Source: Mesorhizobium sp. WSM4311 (GTDB lineage Bacteria > Pseudomonadota > Alphaproteobacteria > Rhizobiales > Rhizobiaceae). From it: DNA of 64,000 nt. Position 1 is the stretch's first letter, and each line of letters begins with the position of its first letter. This document shows positions 1-6,717 of the stretch, piece after piece. The stretch spans positions 198,501 through 262,500 of the forward strand of contig NZ_NSFV01000006.1 of assembly GCF_002295115.1 (NCBI RefSeq), read 5' to 3'. A program made the translations under genes and the position numbers. The notes under the pieces are model-generated. The model did not search any database and was not told the DNA's origin. It worked only from the letters and a program-made list of their open reading frames with translations.

Positions 1-61
1 CAGCGCCGGATAGCGTGCCCATCGGGGTGCCGGTCCGGTCGGACTGGGCTTGTAGAACCTC

Positions 62-86
62 AACCGCGGTTGAGCTCAAGCGGTTT
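62..86 (+). terminator. Probable intrinsic terminator for a gene upstream of the window
   Basis: AACCGC (62-67) can pair with GCGGTT (80-85), with an inner TTG/CAA extension, and a run of T follows directly on the plus strand. A perfect 16-bp palindrome, CTCAACCGCGGTTGAG at 59-74, overlaps it. No plus-strand gene body can be placed in bases 1-60, so the transcript it ends is outside the window. Confidence 0.45.
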
Positions 87-97
87 TTTCAAGGAGG

Positions 98-583
98 TCA
101 GTTCTCGGTGCTGCGCAGCTGGAACTGGCTGACGCCGATGGCGAGATTGATGCCGGTCTGCGTCTGCAGGCTGAGCGGCTGGAGGGTGAAGGCCTGCGAG
201 GAGCCGCCGGCCAGGAGATTGGCGCCGGCGCCGACGGCGGCCGTCACCTCGGCGCTGGCGCCGATATAGTCGCCCGCCAGCGCACCCGGCGCGTAGATGT
301 TCTTCAGCGGCGTCAGCACCAGCCAGCGCATCACCGACTGTTTTGTCGTGCCGATGTCGAGGCCGTATTTGTTGACCGCGCCAAAATAGGCCTCCGGCGC
401 GAAGCTCTTGTCGGTCGGCGTGAAGGTGCAGCTCAGATCCTTGGTCGAGCCGAAGATGAAGCCGGTGCCCCCGCCAATGGCGCATTCAAGGGTACCAAGT
501 TCGATGCCTCGGTCCTGCGCCTGCGCCTGTGTCGCGCCGAGCACGAGTGCGATCGCGGCAGCGGCGATGGCTGTCTTCGGCAT
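98..583 (-). CDS. DUF992 family secreted protein (copy 1)
   Basis: A 161-aa protein with an N-terminal signal peptide (MPKTAIAAAAIALVLG, predicted cleavage after AQAQA). The mature part is Gly/Ala-rich and contains GTLECAIGGGTGFIFG near the N-terminus, the usual DUF992 opening, plus a probable Cys pair. DUF992 proteins are small exported alphaproteobacterial proteins of unknown role. The start at 583 is chosen because a longer reading frame runs through the upstream hairpin, while AGGGGG sits just before this ATG and begins a clear signal peptide. It lies downstream of a paralogue at 671-1147 on the same strand, separated from it by a strong terminator. Confidence 0.85.
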   Translation of the reverse strand: MPKTAIAAAAIALVLGATQAQAQDRGIELGTLECAIGGGTGFIFGSTKDLSCTFTPTDKSFAPEAYFGAVNKYGLDIGTTKQSVMRWLVLTPLKNIYAPGALAGDYIGASAEVTAAVGAGANLLAGGSSQAFTLQPLSLQTQTGINLAIGVSQFQLRSTEN

Positions 584-593
584 ATCGTTCCCC

Positions 594-639
594 CTCAAAA
601 TCAAACGGCGCGGAACCATCCTATATGGTTCCGCGCCGT
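594..639 (-). terminator. Intrinsic terminator between the two DUF992 genes
   Basis: A perfect 15-bp inverted repeat (605-619 and 625-639) with a 5-nt loop is followed on the minus strand by TTTGATTTT. It lies 32 bp past the stop of the upstream DUF992 gene and immediately before the ribosome site of the downstream one. It should end the first transcript, or attenuate expression of the second. Confidence 0.75.
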
Positions 640-670
640 AAGGTAGAGAGGAGCGCAAGGCTCCGTTCGA

Positions 671-1147
671 TCACTTCAGCGAATGAATCAGCTGAAGCGA
701 GGTCACGGCCACGGCGAGATTGACGCCGGTCTGCGCCTGGACGCTGAGCGGCTCCAGCATGAAGGCGCCGTCGAAGCCGCCGACCAGCAGGTTGGCGCCG
801 CCGCCGGTGACGACGCTCGCCTCGGCATTGACGCCATAATAGCTGCCGGCAAGGTCGCCCGCGTCGCGGTCGCGGGTCGCGGCAAGAACCGCCCAGACGA
901 GCTGGCCCTGATGTGTCTGGCCGAGATCGACACCGATCTTGGAGATGACGCCGGTGTAGATCTCCGACGGGCCGTGGTGGTAGGGACGGAAGACGCAGGA
1001 CACGCCCTTGTTGGAGGCGACGATATAGGCGGTGCCGCCGTCGATGGTGCAGTCGAGAGTGCCGAGCTGCAGCTTTCCGGCGCTGGCCGGAGCGGCAGCG
1101 AACACGGTCGTTGCAAGGGCAGCGGCGCTGACGAGTTTCTTGATCAT
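671..1147 (-). CDS. DUF992 family secreted protein (copy 2)
   Basis: A 158-aa paralogue of the adjacent gene. The start at 1147 gives a clean signal peptide (MIKKLVSAAALATTVFA, cleavage near ASA) and follows an AGGACC-type ribosome site. A longer frame reaching 1237 lacks any reason to be used. The mature protein starts with GTLDCTIDGGTAYIVAS, aligned with GTLECAIGGGTGFIFG of copy 1, and both end with a TGINLA/TGVNLA strand. Length and layout match DUF992. The role is unknown; it is probably periplasmic or exported. A tandem duplication is the simplest origin for the pair. Confidence 0.85.
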   Translation of the reverse strand: MIKKLVSAAALATTVFAAAPASAGKLQLGTLDCTIDGGTAYIVASNKGVSCVFRPYHHGPSEIYTGVISKIGVDLGQTHQGQLVWAVLAATRDRDAGDLAGSYYGVNAEASVVTGGGANLLVGGFDGAFMLEPLSVQAQTGVNLAVAVTSLQLIHSLK

Positions 1148-1293
1148 GGGAGGGTCCTTTCGCAAATCGCTTGGAATAACGGCTCGAGTGACCAGACCGT
1201 TCCGCTGAAAACTTGGCGCGAACAAGGCAAGGGTCAACGGCTTGGTGCGGGGGTTAACGCGCGGTTGCCGGATGGGCGGCGATCTGCAACGCC

Positions 1294-1313
1294 GCGTGTC
1301 CTTTCGGACACGC
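1294..1313. repeat. Short GC-rich hairpin in the gap between genes
   Basis: GCGTGTCC and GGACACGC are separated by TTTC, giving a perfect 8-bp stem. It lies just beyond the 3' end of the TPR lipoprotein gene on the minus strand. No T tract follows on either strand, so a terminator role is uncertain. Confidence 0.3.
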
Positions 1314-1355
1314 CGACGTCGCCATAATGCTTAGCCGGCTCTGCTAACGACGATA

Positions 1356-2198
1356 TTAGCTGACGCGGGCGAGGCCGTCCTTGGCCGGCTGGTAATTGGG
1401 GTTGAGGCGCACGGCTTCCTTATAGGATTTCGCCGCCTTCGCCTTGTCGCCGCGCCGCTCGTAGATGAGCGCCTGATTGGCCCAGGCCTCGGCGTTCTTG
1501 CCGTCGAGCTTGATGGCCATGTTGAAGTCGGAGAAGGCGTTGTCCTCGTCGCCCGTCGCCAGATAGGAGAGGCCACGGCCGTTGTAGGGCTCGGCGGCAT
1601 CCGGCGCCAGCGAGATGGCGGTCGAGAAATCCTCGATGGCGAATTTGTGCTGGCCCTGGCTTTGATAGATCAGGCCGCGATTGTGGTAGGCGCGGGCGTC
1701 CGTCGTGTCGAGCTGGATCGCCTTCTGGAAGTCGTTGAAGGCGTCCTGGGTGCGGCCCGCCTTGCGGTAGAGATTGCCGCGGCCGATATAGGCGGCGTCA
1801 TAATTGCCGTTGATCTGGATCGACTTGTTGTAGTCGTCGAGCGCGGCCGCCTGATTGCCGAGGAAGCGCTGGATGAGCGCGCGGTTGGAATAGGCCTGGT
1901 AGAAATTCGGATTGAGCTGGATGGCCTGGTTGAAGTCCTTGAGCGCCGCCTGATACTGGCCGCCGCGGCCATAGGCCGAGCCGCGCACATTGTAGCCTTC
2001 GGGATCCTGGGGATTGCGCTGGATGACGGCCGACAGCGAGGAGATGTTCTCGCTCGACCCTTGCGCCTTGTCGATGTTGTTGAACTCGCCGGTCGGGCCC
2101 GATGTCTGGCAGCCGGCCAGCACCAATCCGGAAAGCAGGGCTGCCGTCAGGGCGAAACCGCGCAATGCGGTCCCGCGCTCCACGCTTATTGCGTTCAT
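1356..2198 (-). CDS. TPR-repeat lipoprotein
   Basis: A 280-aa protein with a lipoprotein signal: hydrophobic residues about 12-26 then LVLAGC, the lipidated Cys being residue 30. The rest is tandem tetratricopeptide repeats (about six, residues 50-275), seen from repeated patterns such as AYSNRALIQRFLGN, AYIGRGNLYRKAG and AYHNRGLIYQSQG. This resembles NlpI-like envelope TPR lipoproteins, which act as scaffolds for envelope enzymes. No partner is visible nearby. The gene stands alone, with the rpsU terminator about 70 bp upstream. Confidence 0.88.
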   Translation of the reverse strand: MNAISVERGTALRGFALTAALLSGLVLAGCQTSGPTGEFNNIDKAQGSSENISSLSAVIQRNPQDPEGYNVRGSAYGRGGQYQAALKDFNQAIQLNPNFYQAYSNRALIQRFLGNQAAALDDYNKSIQINGNYDAAYIGRGNLYRKAGRTQDAFNDFQKAIQLDTTDARAYHNRGLIYQSQGQHKFAIEDFSTAISLAPDAAEPYNGRGLSYLATGDEDNAFSDFNMAIKLDGKNAEAWANQALIYERRGDKAKAAKSYKEAVRLNPNYQPAKDGLARVS

Positions 2199-2263
2199 GT
2201 CTGCCCTGTCCTCACTTATGCCGCGTCGTTCAGGTCCGGATCCCCCCTCCGGGCCGGGTCACA

Positions 2264-2306
2264 ATCAAAATAAAAAGGTGGCGGCGATTCCGCATCGCGC
2301 CACCTT
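2264..2306 (-). terminator. Strong intrinsic terminator after rpsU
   Basis: On the minus strand AAGGTGGCG (2306-2298) pairs with CGCCACCTT (2283-2275), and an inner CGAT/ATCG extends the stem. The sequence then runs into TTTTTATTTT. It lies about 35 bp past the rpsU stop and is a textbook rho-independent terminator. Confidence 0.88.
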
Positions 2307-2341
2307 GGTATCCTTCGAAAAGGACGAAATATTGGCGATAA

Positions 2342-2608
2342 TCAGCGCGGCGGACGCGCTGCGCCAGCAGCACCACCGGCAGCCACCGGACGCGGCGTCA
2401 TCGGCAGCAGGCCTTCGCGCTGGGCGCGCTTGCGGGCCAGCTTGCGGGCGCGGCGCACGGCTTCTGCCTTTTCGCGGGCGCGCTTCTCGGAAGGCTTCTC
2501 GTAGTGACCGCGCATCTTCATTTCGCGGAAAATGCCTTCGCGCTGCATCTTCTTCTTGAGCGCGCGAAGCGCCTGATCAACGTTATTGTCGCGGACGAGT
2601 ACCTGCAC
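2342..2608 (-). CDS. rpsU: 30S ribosomal protein S21
   Basis: An 88-aa basic protein with the S21 signature QVLVRDNNVDQALRALKKKM followed by an Arg/Lys-rich helix. S21 is a small-subunit protein that helps mRNA-16S pairing at initiation. The C-terminal Pro/Ala/Gly tail is longer than in E. coli S21, as is usual in rhizobia. The GTG at 2608 is preferred over the upstream TTG at 2614, because AGGA lies about six bases before the GTG and known rhizobial S21 proteins begin at this point. Monocistronic with its own terminator. Confidence 0.95.
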   Translation of the reverse strand: MQVLVRDNNVDQALRALKKKMQREGIFREMKMRGHYEKPSEKRAREKAEAVRRARKLARKRAQREGLLPMTPRPVAAGGAAGAARPPR

Positions 2609-2784
2609 GGGCAATCCTGTCTTTCGGGTTTGATATCAACAGGCAAGTAGCCATAGCCACTAGCCTCCGCGGCGGTCGACACCACGAATTGTGGCGGCTG
2701 ATAGCAGAATCAGGCCGCGCTGTCCACAGCCGAAATGCAAGACAACAGCCAAATTGCCACGGTCGCCCCGAGATAGGGCGCCAA

Positions 2785-3171
2785 CTACGCCGTGGCCAGG
2801 TGCAGCCGTTCGAAATCCTCGAAGAATTCGCCGTAGTCACAAGTGATCTCTTCGCCGGCGGCAATGTCGCGGGTCGCTGTCGCGCCGCCATATTGCGAAA
2901 AATCGGTGTTCGGCGTCGCCGAATGGTTCATGAAGCGGCCATTGTCGACCTCATAGACCATGAAGCCCGGCCGATCCGGGCTCGGATAGGCATAGCGGTC
3001 GAGCAATTCCTTCAAAGGCTGGGGGGCGGCCTCGTATTCGTCCATCGGGATCAGCCGGTCGAAATCCGGGTTAAGCCGCCAGATCGAGGCGCCTTTCCGG
3101 ATCGGCTCGGCGGCGAACATGCCGACGCCCTCGATCGCGCTCGCGGCCACATAGGTTCGGATCAGCATCAT
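2785..3171 (-). CDS. SET domain-containing protein
   Basis: A 128-aa single-domain SET protein. Seen in order: an N-terminal strand pattern IEGVGMFAAEPIRKGASIW, then GRFMNHSATPNTDF (the NHS signature that binds S-adenosylmethionine), and GEEITCDYGEFF near the C-terminus (the second SET motif). SET domains transfer methyl groups to lysine. Short bacterial members like this are common in rhizobia and their targets are unknown. Two adjacent ATGs at 3171 and 3168 are possible starts, while the longer frame to 3228 adds residues without homology. No operon partner is evident. Confidence 0.82.
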   Translation of the reverse strand: MMLIRTYVAASAIEGVGMFAAEPIRKGASIWRLNPDFDRLIPMDEYEAAPQPLKELLDRYAYPSPDRPGFMVYEVDNGRFMNHSATPNTDFSQYGGATATRDIAAGEEITCDYGEFFEDFERLHLATA

Positions 3172-3280
3172 GGTTTCGGGACCCGTTTCGACAGGAAACG
3201 GAATCGCCAAATCGCGCGGAAAAAGCAAGACCGGCTGCCTGCGTCAAAGCGGCGAACCGGTCTGTTCGCCGAAAAAACCT

Positions 3281-4039
3281 TCACGTCCGGTTGATCGAGA
3301 CCCCGCCATCGGCGAACAGCGCGGTTCCCGTTGTGAAGCTCGAGGCATCGGAGGCGAGATAAAGCGCCGAGCGTGCAATCTCCTCCGGCTGCGCCATGCG
3401 CTTCAGCGCATGGATGCCTTCGACGAACGCGCGGGCTTCGGGCGTCGTTGTCGTTGCGCCCGGTGTGTCGGTGCCGCCCGGCAGCAATGCGTTGACGCGC
3501 AGGCGTTTCGGCCCGTATTCGGCGGCCAGAACCTGTGTCAGGCCGATCAGGCCGGCCTTGGCGGCGGCGTAGGCGGCCATGCCCGGCATGCCGGCAGTGT
3601 AGCCGACAAAGCTCGAAGTGAAGATCAGCGAGCCGCCGCCGCGCTCCAGCATGGCCGGTATCTGATACTTCGCGCCGAGAAAGGCGCTGGTCAGATTGAC
3701 GTCCATCGTCTCGTGCCATGCCGCCGGCATCATGTCGGGCAGGGGCGCCATCAAGCCGACGGCGCCGGCATTGTTGAAGGCGATGTCAAGGCCGCCGAAG
3801 CGTTCGGCCGCCAGATCGACAAGCGCCTTCGCATAGGCTTCGTCCCTGACGTCGCCGGCAAGCGCGATGGCCGTGCCCTCCACGTCCGATATCTCGGCGA
3901 CAAGCGTATCGAGCTCGGCCTGACGGCGGGCGGCGACGACGAGCCTGGCCCCTTCCTCGGCGAAGAGTTTCGCCGTGGCGCGGCCGATGCCGGAACTGGC
4001 GCCGGTGACGATGGCGATCTTGTTGGCGAGTGCGAGCAT
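3281..4039 (-). CDS. SDR family oxidoreductase
   Basis: A 252-aa classical short-chain dehydrogenase. The NAD(P)-binding motif TGASSGIG is at residues 12-19, NNAG is near residue 87, and the catalytic Ser (FTSSF) and Tyr-Lys pair (YAAAK) are in the second half. The C-terminus FADGGVSINRT is typical of 3-oxoacyl reductase or glucose-dehydrogenase-like SDRs. The start at 4039 has AGGGA eight bases upstream. ATG at 4048 and a longer frame to 4117 are alternatives. The substrate cannot be predicted and no clear operon is present. Confidence 0.87.
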   Translation of the reverse strand: MLALANKIAIVTGASSGIGRATAKLFAEEGARLVVAARRQAELDTLVAEISDVEGTAIALAGDVRDEAYAKALVDLAAERFGGLDIAFNNAGAVGLMAPLPDMMPAAWHETMDVNLTSAFLGAKYQIPAMLERGGGSLIFTSSFVGYTAGMPGMAAYAAAKAGLIGLTQVLAAEYGPKRLRVNALLPGGTDTPGATTTTPEARAFVEGIHALKRMAQPEEIARSALYLASDASSFTTGTALFADGGVSINRT

Positions 4040-4148
4040 TTTTGGCATCCCTGTTTTTCGCGCCAGTCTGGCCGGCAATCGGGATGCTTGGTTGCAGATG
4101 GAGCAGGTCGGAGCCACCCGATACCTGCGAAGGTCGCGTCGTCCTGAA

Positions 4149-4517
4149 CTATTGCTTTAGCAGCCAGCCCAGCCGGTCGAGCGAAAATGCGTAGCTGATG
4201 GCGATGAGCAGCGCGACGACGATGCCCGCGGTCGTGTGACCCGCGGCATAGAATCCGGCAGCGCCACCGAACAGGATGACCAGTTCGAGCGCCAGCCGCA
4301 CCGTGCCCGGAACCGGCACAGGTGCGCGGCCCGACCGGCTTGGGTCGTTGAGCACCGCGAAAGTACCCCACAGCACGGCCGCAATGATCGGCAAGGCCAA
4401 AGCGAGGACCCAGCGCCACCATCCTTCGGAAAGGTGCCAGCCGGCAATGCCGAGACCGAGCAAGGCGGCAAGCTCCAGCAGGAAGCGCAAGGTCAGATTC
4501 CACCAGGCATTGCCCAT
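4149..4517 (-). CDS. YrdB/DUF2568 family small membrane protein
   Basis: A 122-aa protein with four hydrophobic segments (roughly residues 10-26, 33-50, 70-87 and 90-108). Its pattern, MGNAWWNLTLRFLLELAAL at the start and LWGTFAVLNDPSRSG in the middle, fits the YrdB/DUF2568 family. The function is unknown. The start is set by ATG at 4517 with GGAGGAC upstream; a much longer open frame on this strand is only the antisense shadow of soxB. It is transcribed divergently from the sox operon. Confidence 0.8.
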   Translation of the reverse strand: MGNAWWNLTLRFLLELAALLGLGIAGWHLSEGWWRWVLALALPIIAAVLWGTFAVLNDPSRSGRAPVPVPGTVRLALELVILFGGAAGFYAAGHTTAGIVVALLIAISYAFSLDRLGWLLKQ

Positions 4518-4733
4518 ATTCGTCCTCCAGAATCGCGCGACGGATAATGTGGCTGAACGCAACCACGGCAGCCAGCCCGCAGGGGTCTTTTTTCGCCGTG
4601 GCGCAAAACGGCAAGTGTCGTCGCAAACAGCGCAAGGGTGGAAGCGCTGTTTCGCTAGTGATACACCTCGCGCGCCGGGCCGAACAAAAGCCCGGCTGCA
4701 ATCCGCGAGATCTGTTGGCGCGAGGCTGGGACG

Positions 4734-5987
4734 TTGAAAAAATATTCGGTATTCGCCATCGCCCGCGAGGCCATGCGCGGCCACAAGGGTTGGGAGGAGC
4801 AATGGTCCTCGCCGGAGCCCAAGAAGGAATACGACGTCATCATCGTCGGCGCCGGCGGCCATGGCCTGGCCACCGCCTACTATCTCGCTACGGTGCACGG
4901 CATCACCAATGTCGCGGTGTTGGAAAAGGGCTGGCTCGGCGGCGGCAACACCGGCCGCAACACCACCATCATCCGCTCCAACTATCTCTATGACGAAAGC
5001 GCCGGCATCTACGATCATGCGCTGAAGCTGTGGGACGGGCTCAGCCAGGAGCTCAACTACAACGTCATGTATTCGGCGCGCGGCGTCATGATGCTGGCCC
5101 ACAATGTGCACGACATCCAGGTGCTGAAGCGCCATGTCCACGCCAACCGGCTGAACGGCATCGACAATGAATGGCTGTCGCCTGAGCAGGCGAAGGAATT
5201 CTGCCCGCCGCTCAACATCTCCAGGGATGCGCGCTATCCGGTCGTCGGTGCCGCGCTGCAGCGGCGCGGCGGCACGGCGCGCCATGACGCGGTCGCCTGG
5301 GGCTATGCGCGCGGCGCTTCGGCGCGCGGCGTTCACATCATCCAGAATTGCGAGGTCACCGGCGTCAAGCGCGCGGCCAACGGCGCGGTCATGGGCGTCG
5401 ACACGACCCGCGGCTTCATCGGCGCCAAGAAGGTCGGCGTCGTTGCCGCCGGCCATTCCTCGGTCATCATGAACATGGCCGGCGTGCGCATGCCGTTGGA
5501 AAGCTATCCGCTGCAGGCGCTGGTGTCGGAGCCGGTCAAGCCGGTGGTGCCGTGTGTGGTCATGTCCAACACGGTGCACGCCTATATCTCGCAGTCCGAC
5601 AAGGGCGAGCTGGTGATCGGCGCCGGCACCGACCAGTATGTCTCCTATTCGCAGACCGGCGGCCTGCACATATTGCAGCATACGCTGGACGCCATCTGCG
5701 AGATGTTCCCGATCTTCACGCGCATGAAGATGTTGCGCTCGTGGGGCGGCATCGTCGACGTGACGCCCGATCGCTCGCCGATCCTGGCCAAGACGCCGGT
5801 GCCCGGCCTCTACGTCAATTGCGGCTGGGGCACGGGCGGCTTCAAGGCGACGCCTGGTTCGGGCCATGTCTTTGCCCACACCATCGCCAGGGACGATCCG
5901 CATCCGATCAATGCGCCCTTCACCATCGAACGCTTCCGCACCGGCCGGCTGATCGACGAGGCGGCGGCGGCGGCAGTGGCGCACTGA
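4734..5987 (+). CDS. soxB: Sarcosine oxidase subunit beta
   Basis: A 417-aa flavoprotein subunit of heterotetrameric sarcosine oxidase, which oxidises sarcosine with O2, forming glycine, H2O2 and (with THF) 5,10-methylene-THF. The N-terminus contains the dinucleotide motif DVIIVGAGGHGLATAYYLA at about residues 33-51, then GGGNTGRNTTIIRSNYL. The C-terminus WGTGGFKATPGSG is the usual beta-subunit ending. The start is a TTG codon at 4734, giving MKKYSVFAIAREAMRGHKGW, which is how beta subunits normally begin; the first in-frame ATG would cut this conserved region. The 216-bp leader holds two hairpins (4563-4601 and 4627-4650) of unknown meaning. Confidence 0.93.
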   Translation: MKKYSVFAIAREAMRGHKGWEEQWSSPEPKKEYDVIIVGAGGHGLATAYYLATVHGITNVAVLEKGWLGGGNTGRNTTIIRSNYLYDESAGIYDHALKLWDGLSQELNYNVMYSARGVMMLAHNVHDIQVLKRHVHANRLNGIDNEWLSPEQAKEFCPPLNISRDARYPVVGAALQRRGGTARHDAVAWGYARGASARGVHIIQNCEVTGVKRAANGAVMGVDTTRGFIGAKKVGVVAAGHSSVIMNMAGVRMPLESYPLQALVSEPVKPVVPCVVMSNTVHAYISQSDKGELVIGAGTDQYVSYSQTGGLHILQHTLDAICEMFPIFTRMKMLRSWGGIVDVTPDRSPILAKTPVPGLYVNCGWGTGGFKATPGSGHVFAHTIARDDPHPINAPFTIERFRTGRLIDEAAAAAVAH

Positions 5988-6409
5988 TGATGGCGCAGAT
6001 GGCTGTCGCGATGCCGCTGATGCTGGCGGGGGAACAAGGCATGTTCCACCTGCCTTCGGCTGAAGAGGTGCGGCTGCAGCCGATCACGCGCGCCGGCAAC
6101 GAGGCCGGATGGCCGTTTTCGGTCGACGAGGGAACGCTCGCCTGCGTCTGGGGTGGCGGCCAGAAAATGGTGATGTTCTTCGAAGGCCGGCCGAAGGACC
6201 TGGATGAAGACGAGGATTTCAAGCCGCGTGGCGTCATCGTCACGACCGACCCGGTGCAGCTGACGCTCGGCAACATGGCCCACCGCGCCCTGTTTCGCGA
6301 TTCCGCTGACGTCGAGGAGCGGCTGCGGCTCGTCGCGCCGTTCGTGACGATGGGCCAGAAACTTTGCGACCAACCCCCCGGCGCCCGCGTCGGCCACGGC
6401 GAATTGTAG
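5987..6409 (+). CDS. Conserved hypothetical protein inside the sox operon
   Basis: A 140-aa protein encoded between soxB and soxD. Its ATG overlaps the soxB stop by one base (TGATG), with a second ATG directly after, so it looks translationally coupled. A hydrophobic start (MMAQMAVAMPLMLAG) is followed by a soluble body with GWPFSVDEGTLACVWGG and an acidic stretch DLDEDEDF. I recognise no domain. Its position suggests a role in sarcosine oxidase assembly, flavin or zinc loading, or regulation, but that is inference only. The much longer frame that contains it is an antisense-free shadow of soxB. Confidence 0.7.
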   Translation: MMAQMAVAMPLMLAGEQGMFHLPSAEEVRLQPITRAGNEAGWPFSVDEGTLACVWGGGQKMVMFFEGRPKDLDEDEDFKPRGVIVTTDPVQLTLGNMAHRALFRDSADVEERLRLVAPFVTMGQKLCDQPPGARVGHGEL

Positions 6410-6420
6410 GAACAAACAGA

Positions 6421-6717
6421 ATGCTTCTCATCCGCTGCCCCTATTGCGAGGAAGAGCGCCCGGAACTCGAATTCCGCAACGCCGGCGAGGCGCATATTGC
6501 GCGCTCGACCGACATTGCTGGCGAGAGCGACGACGATTTCGAGAAGTTCTTCTTCATCCGCTCCAACCCCAAGGGCATCATCTATGAGCGCTGGCGGCAC
6601 ATGCATGGCTGCGCGCGCTTCTTCAACGCAGTGCGCGACACCGTCACCGACAAGTTCGTCATGACCTACAAGGCCGGCGAACCCAAACCCGCCAAGCTGC
6701 CCGGAGTTGCCAAATGA
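6421..6717 (+). CDS. soxD: Sarcosine oxidase subunit delta
   Basis: A 98-aa zinc-binding delta subunit. Cys6 and Cys9 (RCPYCEEE), His60 and Cys64 (RHMHGCARFF) match the Cys-Cys-His-Cys zinc site known for the family. The start ATG at 6421 lies 11 bp after the preceding stop, with a weak AGGAAC ribosome site. It overlaps the soxA start by 4 bp (ATGA). The length is normal for delta subunits. Confidence 0.93.
   Translation: MLLIRCPYCEEERPELEFRNAGEAHIARSTDIAGESDDDFEKFFFIRSNPKGIIYERWRHMHGCARFFNAVRDTVTDKFVMTYKAGEPKPAKLPGVAK

Noticed and set aside
4563..4650. Riboswitch in the sox leader
   Set aside because: Two hairpins are present (4563-4601, 4627-4650) but no glycine or other known aptamer core was recognised.
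4149..5984. Minus-strand open frame of 611 codons
   Set aside because: Only the last 122 codons (from ATG 4517) form a real protein. The rest mirrors soxB.
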